From assembly GCA_000733355.1 (NCBI GenBank), contig JNVV01000009.1:1175084-1198789 (forward strand): DNA of 23,706 nucleotides, read 5' to 3'. The stretch is from Falciphora oryzae. Lineage: Eukaryota; Ascomycota; Sordariomycetes; Magnaporthales; Magnaporthaceae. Of the stretch, positions 19,001-23,706 are shown one piece after another; positions within the stretch are counted from its first letter, which is position 1, and each line of letters begins with the position of its first letter. The notes beneath the pieces are model-generated. The model was not told where the DNA came from. It saw nothing but the letters and a program-made list of their open reading frames with translations, and did not search any database. The translations under genes were made by a program, and so were the position numbers.

Positions 19001-21167
19001 AAGCTGCTCACTTGCAAGTAAAAAGGCTGGGGCCCGCGCCGTCACTCATGAATCCTCCACCCCTCCCTAAAATTGGCATTCCTCCTCTGCAGGCCGATGT
19101 GACTCACCGCGCAGTAATTTGGGGGCGCTTGCAGCTGATGGGGGGCGGGCAGAGGGCCGATCAGAAACGAGCGATCGACGTTCCCATAGGCCCGCGGCCT
19201 TCCACACCTTTGCCTTTTACAACCCTGCAAAAATGCCCGTCTGAGTTGTCGTTGCATGGATGGTGGCCAGCGTCTAGCTAATATATCAGGCCATTTTCCT
19301 GGGAACTCATGGGTGGCATCTCGTTTGGAGGGGATGCAGAGGAGGTACTGGTTCGAGCCCAAGGCCGGTATAAGCGAAGTCTTCCAAGCTTGAGCGGGCT
19401 CCGAAGGCAAAGCCGGCAACTCTCACGTGGCCAATCGGTGATCTTGCTGCCATCAGCCGAAAGACGGCGGCGGCGAGGAAAGCGCTCTTGGCGGGCCACG
19501 ATAAAAAGAGCAAGGTGCTGATCGCTTTCTGCACCCACATGCAAGGCTTCAAGGGAAACCGAGAGAACGACGCAAGCCCCTCCCGCCCAAGAGAGCCGCC
19601 GGCCAGCCCTTCTCCACACCTGCTCCGTCCACCAACCCTACGAGGATATTCTGCCGCTGTCAGATGCAGTGGTCCTGGGAGGATGCTTGAGGCCGGGAGT
19701 CTAGGTACGAAACGGGGTCTGGAGTTGCTTAGCGTGGGAGCTTTCTGGGGCCTGTATATACAACGATCAGAAGTCGTCCCAGGGCCAGGCGAATTTGCAG
19801 TAAGGAATCAAATCCTTGATTTGCCCGAGTGTAGGCAGCCAGCGCTCGCCTAATCCTGTATTCCTGTTGCCCGGGCCGAGCCCCTCCGATGTGTCCAAGG
19901 GGCAGCGTTTGGACTGTGCAAGTTATATAGTGCTTCAAATGTTATAGTTATTCGCAAACGCCGTCTATTTTGCTGAAGCAGACGCGACAAACGTGTTTTC
20001 AGCAGGCAAGGATAAACGGGATTTAAAAGACAATCGGCCCATTAGGTCCGCCAGATAGACCTCAATTCCTTAAGCATCATGTACAAAGAATAGTTGTTGA
20101 AAATTTAAACCCAACTCTCGCGCTCGCTCTTTCCGCTTAACCAATTCTCATAACAATTGCCAAATCACACTTGAAAGCTGGGGTGCGTAGGGGTGCTCCG
20201 CGATACCCAACGAAAACACGGTACGGCTGGTCAGGAGTGACCCCTGACCAGCGAATTCACACAGTTTATGCACTGTGAAGGTCGACAAGTGCAAAACCAA
20301 GCCGAAGTTCAAACTGCGCCTTTTCAACTCGCTAGCTCATTTCTTGTCGCACCGGACACGTTTGGCGGCGGTAGCCGGACGAGCAAGCAAGCAACTGTAG
20401 CCTCTCGATGTAGGGACAAGCCTGCGAGCGGCCGTTGTTGTCAATTTCCCACACACCATCACCGAGGGCTTCCAGTCGGCCACATAGTATTAGGGGTGGC
20501 TGGGGGTGGGAAAGGAAGAGGCTATCGGTCCGTCTCGATGCTGGAGGTGGAAGAGATGCATGACATGTAAAACTTCCCGGCACCTACCACGGCAGTACAA
20601 TCTGTACCTCCGAGACTTGTACGCTGCTCGGGCCGGGGACTTTGCCCACACCGGGGCCGAAATAACAAACGGCAGCCAGCCAGCCACATTGGCTGCTACG
20701 GCAGGTGGTGCGTTTGGGGTGTTTCATTTGTGGTTATGCTGTTATTGCAGCCGCAGGTATGGAAGGGTAGAAACAAACAACAAGCGGGTGCGCGAAGAGT
20801 CGCGTAAGGATGGACGAGACGTGGAACGCGTTAGGTCGGACTTTGAAAATCCCAGCCCGAAAAAGTGAGGTCCATTCAAGCAGCCCGGGACGTTGTCCGG
20901 AAATCGTCGCTGCCTGGAACAGACGCGGCTTCCCCTACGGTAGCAATGTACTGTAGGCCTTTTCGGGTTACGTCGTAAGCGTAACTGCTGCTACTGCTGC
21001 AGCATTTCGCAGTCGGCTAGCTAAAGCACAAGTAGCTGTACTTTTTGCGCTTGAAATTTTTGTTTATATAGGGCGGGAAAAAAAAGAGGGAAAAAAACAT
21101 AAGAATAAGGGCATACGGCACAACAGCGTACGAAAGGGAGGTGGGAACAGCACTTTTTTTCGGATGG
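19001..21167. other. No supported gene
   Basis: Frames at 19042-19619 (minus) and 20506-20868 (plus) lack recognisable domains. The stretch 19930-20170 is more AT-rich. It contains the hairpin at 20226-20252 and purine-rich A/G runs at 21070-21100. Confidence 0.4.
20226..20252. repeat. Perfect 10-bp-stem hairpin
   Basis: GCTGGTCAGG pairs with CCTGACCAGC around a 7-nt loop. The flank to the left is G-rich and repeat-like. Such subterminal palindromes occur at ends of some DNA transposons, but no second end was found in the window. Confidence 0.6.
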
Positions 21168-21746
21168 CTATATGATATAACAACAGCCTAGGGCCATTTT
21201 CCACCACCCTTTACCCAGCCTCGGCTCATGCGGTTCTCCCTGAAGCTGGCGGCGCACCTCTTGATGCAAGGGTGAAAGCTCGTTGTCGTTGACATTGTTG
21301 TCCGAATTGCCGTTCGACCGGCGCCGCCGGCTTTGCAACGCTGTTGCGGCAGCGGCTTGCGAAGACGACGGCGAAATAGATGATTGCTGCAACGGAAATA
21401 CAGCCGGCAGTGGATTGACAGATGGTATCGGGGCCGAAATATTGTACGACCGCGGCGGCGAGCTGTCCGCTAAGCTGACTCGTATTGGATTTTTGCCGTT
21501 ACGCCGGTGAGGAATATCTATAGCCGGTGTTCGAGATTCCACGACTTGCTGATGTCGTTGAGAATCGCCCAGCCTCCGGCAAATCATCCGCTCTGGGTAT
21601 GTGTTGTGCAACAAACTGGCAGCCCTGGCGGCCGCGGCATCGGCCGGTGGGGAAGGCAGATCCGCGTCGAGCTTGCGGTCGCGTGGTAGAGGGTTCGACT
21701 CGGGTCCGGCCCCTCCGTCGCCGCCGCCTTCGCTGGTCTTGCGCAT
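21168..21746 (-). CDS. Possible 192-residue protein, unknown function
   Basis: The frame starts at ATG 21746 and ends GKGWWKMALGCCYII. It is rich in Ser, Pro, Ala and Asn (ISAPIPSVNPLPAVFP, SQAAAATALQ, NSDNNVNDNE), so it is largely disordered, with a distinctive WW and CC pair at the extreme C-terminus. A stop lies eight codons upstream of the ATG, but it could also be a last exon. The paired cysteines near the end could be lipid-modified; this is a guess. No homologous family is recognised, and a long antisense frame overlaps it, so reality is uncertain. Confidence 0.35.
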   Translation of the reverse strand: MRKTSEGGGDGGAGPESNPLPRDRKLDADLPSPPADAAAARAASLLHNTYPERMICRRLGDSQRHQQVVESRTPAIDIPHRRNGKNPIRVSLADSSPPRSYNISAPIPSVNPLPAVFPLQQSSISPSSSQAAAATALQSRRRRSNGNSDNNVNDNELSPLHQEVRRQLQGEPHEPRLGKGWWKMALGCCYII

Positions 21747-22777
21747 CAGTGGGCACAGCGCGTCTCATCTGCCGCCGTAAAGCAAGGCGACGTTTCCAAA
21801 AGGCGCGTTGTGGGAGGACCATAGGCTGGCGGGCCGGTGCGGGAGGCAGCGGGCTTATGTGCGACGTAACTTCGTTGAAAAATCCCCTAGGCGTGCAGCC
21901 GAAGCCAAATACGTGGCTTGGGGTGCCAAATCAAGAAACCGGTGTGTTGGCAACCAGCCACAGAATTATGGAACTGCGACCTTGTCGGCAGGCGGTAACC
22001 ACCCGTTTGCATCCTGCTAATAGTTGATTGGCAGGAAATCGCTGATTTGGTGAATAAAAAGGGGAAGGAGAAGAAGAGGGTGGGGGCGTGTTTTTCATTT
22101 TGTTTTTTTTTAACTATCCCCGGTGACTGTTTTCAACGAAAGTTGCAAACGGGTGGCGGACGGTGGTGCATGCCAACGGGTGTACCCCACGGGTACGCTT
22201 CCGTGACCTTCGCACGAGGTATTGTAAGGTTCCGGGCCGGCCCACACGTCGCGTCGCGTCGCAGCCTCTTTGACCTTTTCCACCGTGTCGAGGATGCGTT
22301 TTAAGATTCGGCATCGAAATTTGGCCCCCTTTGGGACGCTCCTCCTTGACCCCCATCTAGGCAACCGCCTGCGAAGATGGGCGTTGATGGTACCGGTAAT
22401 AAGTATAGCCATGGGCAACCCCCCAATTGAATGCGCTTGGAAACCCATATATGGTTATCTATTCTGTCAACCGCGAGCAGTGCGTCCAGCATAAGCCTTG
22501 TTTGTCCTCCCTACTTTCCTTCCGTGTCCAACGTTTGGCCGGGCCTGGGGCGTTAGCGGCAAGTCTTCCGCTCGACCTTTACCGACAGCGTTTGCAAATC
22601 TACGACTGCGGTCGCGATATCCGTGGTACCAGCAACCCCAGATCGATAGCCGCATCGCCGATTTCTGCGCTAACCCGAGCCGTATTGCCGTGACCCTAGC
22701 CCCTGCAAGCCTTCACCAACCCCAAAGCATAAAACGACGGCCTGCGAAGCGTCACCACCGTTACCGAAAGTCCGCAC
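21747..22777. other. No supported gene
   Basis: Overlapping short frames occur on both strands without domains. Confidence 0.4.
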
Positions 22778-23462
22778 ATGCCAGGCCACACGGATGCCCA
22801 AATGCCAGCAACGCTTCAAAACAAAAGGGGATCTCAGGCAATGCAGCAAAACCCTACCCAACAAGGCGATACGGAGATTATCAGGTGTGTTTGCGGGGCC
22901 ACCAAGGAGGTCCATGGCTTGGGCGAGATATGGATCGCGTGTGACGAATGCTCCGTCTGGCAGCACACAGGCGGCGCGCACACCACGACGCGGGCGGGGA
23001 GAGCGGGCGGCCGAATCCAGACGGGCAAAAACGGCGGACGGCTATCGATACGTCTGTTTGGATTCATTTATATACAGCCAACAGTCAGTACAGCATCCGC
23101 CCCGCGGCGTGGCTTTCACGCCCAGGCTTCCAAGACCCGGCGACGAGAAGACGCAGAAGGAGACCAGGGCACCGGGGGGCCGCAAAGCCCAGTTCGGCCA
23201 GGCGGCGCGGCGGCTGGCCGAGCGGAGGTCGGCCGAGCAGGCTTCTGCCGCCGCCACCTCCTTACGCAAAAAACAAGGCTCCAAAGGTTCGAAAGACGTG
23301 CTGGGCAAGAGGGATAGAAACGCCGCCGCTTTGGCACGGATAAAAAAGACGTTGAACAGGTGGGATCAGAAGCTGTGGGAGAGGGACAAGAGAGCCACAC
23401 GGGAGGACTCGAAAAATGTCCTTCCAGATGGAGGAAAGGCTCCATCAATGTTGCCGCCCTAG
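22778..23462 (+). pseudogene. PHD-finger protein fragment
   Basis: From about 22870 the frame reads IIRCVCGATKEVHGLGEIWI then ACDECSVWQH. This is the first half of a PHD finger: C-x-C, C-x2-C, the conserved W two residues before H. It resembles Bye1/Cti6-type chromatin readers that bind methylated histone H3. The last zinc ligands (a Cys after the His, and the final C-x2-C) are absent. The sequence turns into Gly/Arg/Thr-rich low complexity, and a second frame ending at 23462 carries a basic coiled region (ARIKKTLNRWDQKLWERDKR). Without the remaining ligands it is probably a truncated or frameshifted remnant. Confidence 0.5.
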
Positions 23463-23706
23463 TTAGGCTGATATATCTGCCAGCGTATTGAGGGTCAAAT
23501 CTTCAATTTCGGCACCGTTATCATTTTGCTCGTACTCCATATCTGCGGCGCCGGCGCCTCAGGGCAAGTGTGTCGGAAGGGTTTGCAGCGGCCTCTGGTG
23601 TCCACGCCTTGGCGATTGCAGGCTCTCCCAATTCCTGCAATGCAACTTCGTCAGCAGAGATAAGCTGCGGTCCAAAGACCCGTTTCCTAATCCTACACCC
23701 CGCTTT
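23463..23706. other. Window end, nothing recognised
   Basis: I see no coding or structural signal in the last 240 bases. Confidence 0.5.

Noticed and set aside
21680..21710. tRNA-like T-arm sequence (GGTTCGACTC)
   Set aside because: No matching D-arm, anticodon arm or acceptor stem could be folded around it.
1..23706. Prokaryotic features such as operons, ribosome binding sites, CRISPR or attachment sites
   Set aside because: The introns, gene families and low gene density indicate a fungal chromosome; no direct repeats with regular spacers were found.

Overview
The window looks like a chromosomal segment from a filamentous ascomycete (Pezizomycotina). The evidence is short introns of about 50 nt with GTAAGT/GTACGT donors and CTAAC/CTGAC-type branch points, NACHT-WD40 genes of the HET-D/HET-E/NWD type, HeLo-domain genes, a FunK1-like kinase relic and many decayed gene copies. 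There is no bacterial-style gene packing, and I found no operon, tRNA, rRNA or CRISPR array. One run of unknown bases (11751-12331) interrupts the right-hand NLR gene.

Left half (1-12945): an NLR/cell-death cluster. Two related NACHT-WD40 NLR genes form an inverted pair with their 5' ends facing inward. Copy A is on the minus strand at 2442-1 and runs off the window. Copy B is on the plus strand at 8988-12945. Between them, all on the minus strand, lie a HeLo-domain gene (6018-5190), a small gene for a transmembrane segment plus a proline-rich linker (4357-3980), and a truncated HeLo gene (7788-7474). A 0.5-kb foldback element with long inverted repeats (8132-8634) sits just upstream of NLR B.

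The most interesting reading joins these genes through short motifs. Both NLRs appear to start with a tiny first exon (about 20-25 codons) spliced in phase to the NACHT exon. In copy A it carries WSTDKSIIAIQGN. The last exon of the HeLo gene carries FNTKGSSVQKMG, and the last exon of the transmembrane gene carries FNTENSTVQKMG. All three share an aromatic residue, then T-x8-G in the same register. That is how NWD2 and HET-S share a HET-s-related amyloid motif (HRAM). I infer an NLR that templates amyloid folding of two membrane effectors: one HeLo protein and one unusual minimal transmembrane protein. The transmembrane gene seems to have gained its motif exon by a segmental duplication of the HeLo gene's 3' end (3575-4147 versus 4838-5386). 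The HeLo gene has an apparent frameshift just before the motif, and the B-side partners look partly decayed.

Right half (12946-23706): mostly relics and unassigned sequence. These include a FunK1-type kinase fragment (about 14270-14440, minus), a plus-strand reading frame with three TAG stops (14741-15067), a frameshifted member of an uncharacterised fungal family (16671-18011), a broken minus-strand gene (18346-19000), a possible 192-residue gene (21168-21746, minus) and a PHD-finger fragment (22778-23462). Exon boundaries were inferred by eye from splice consensus, phase and comparison of the paralogues.
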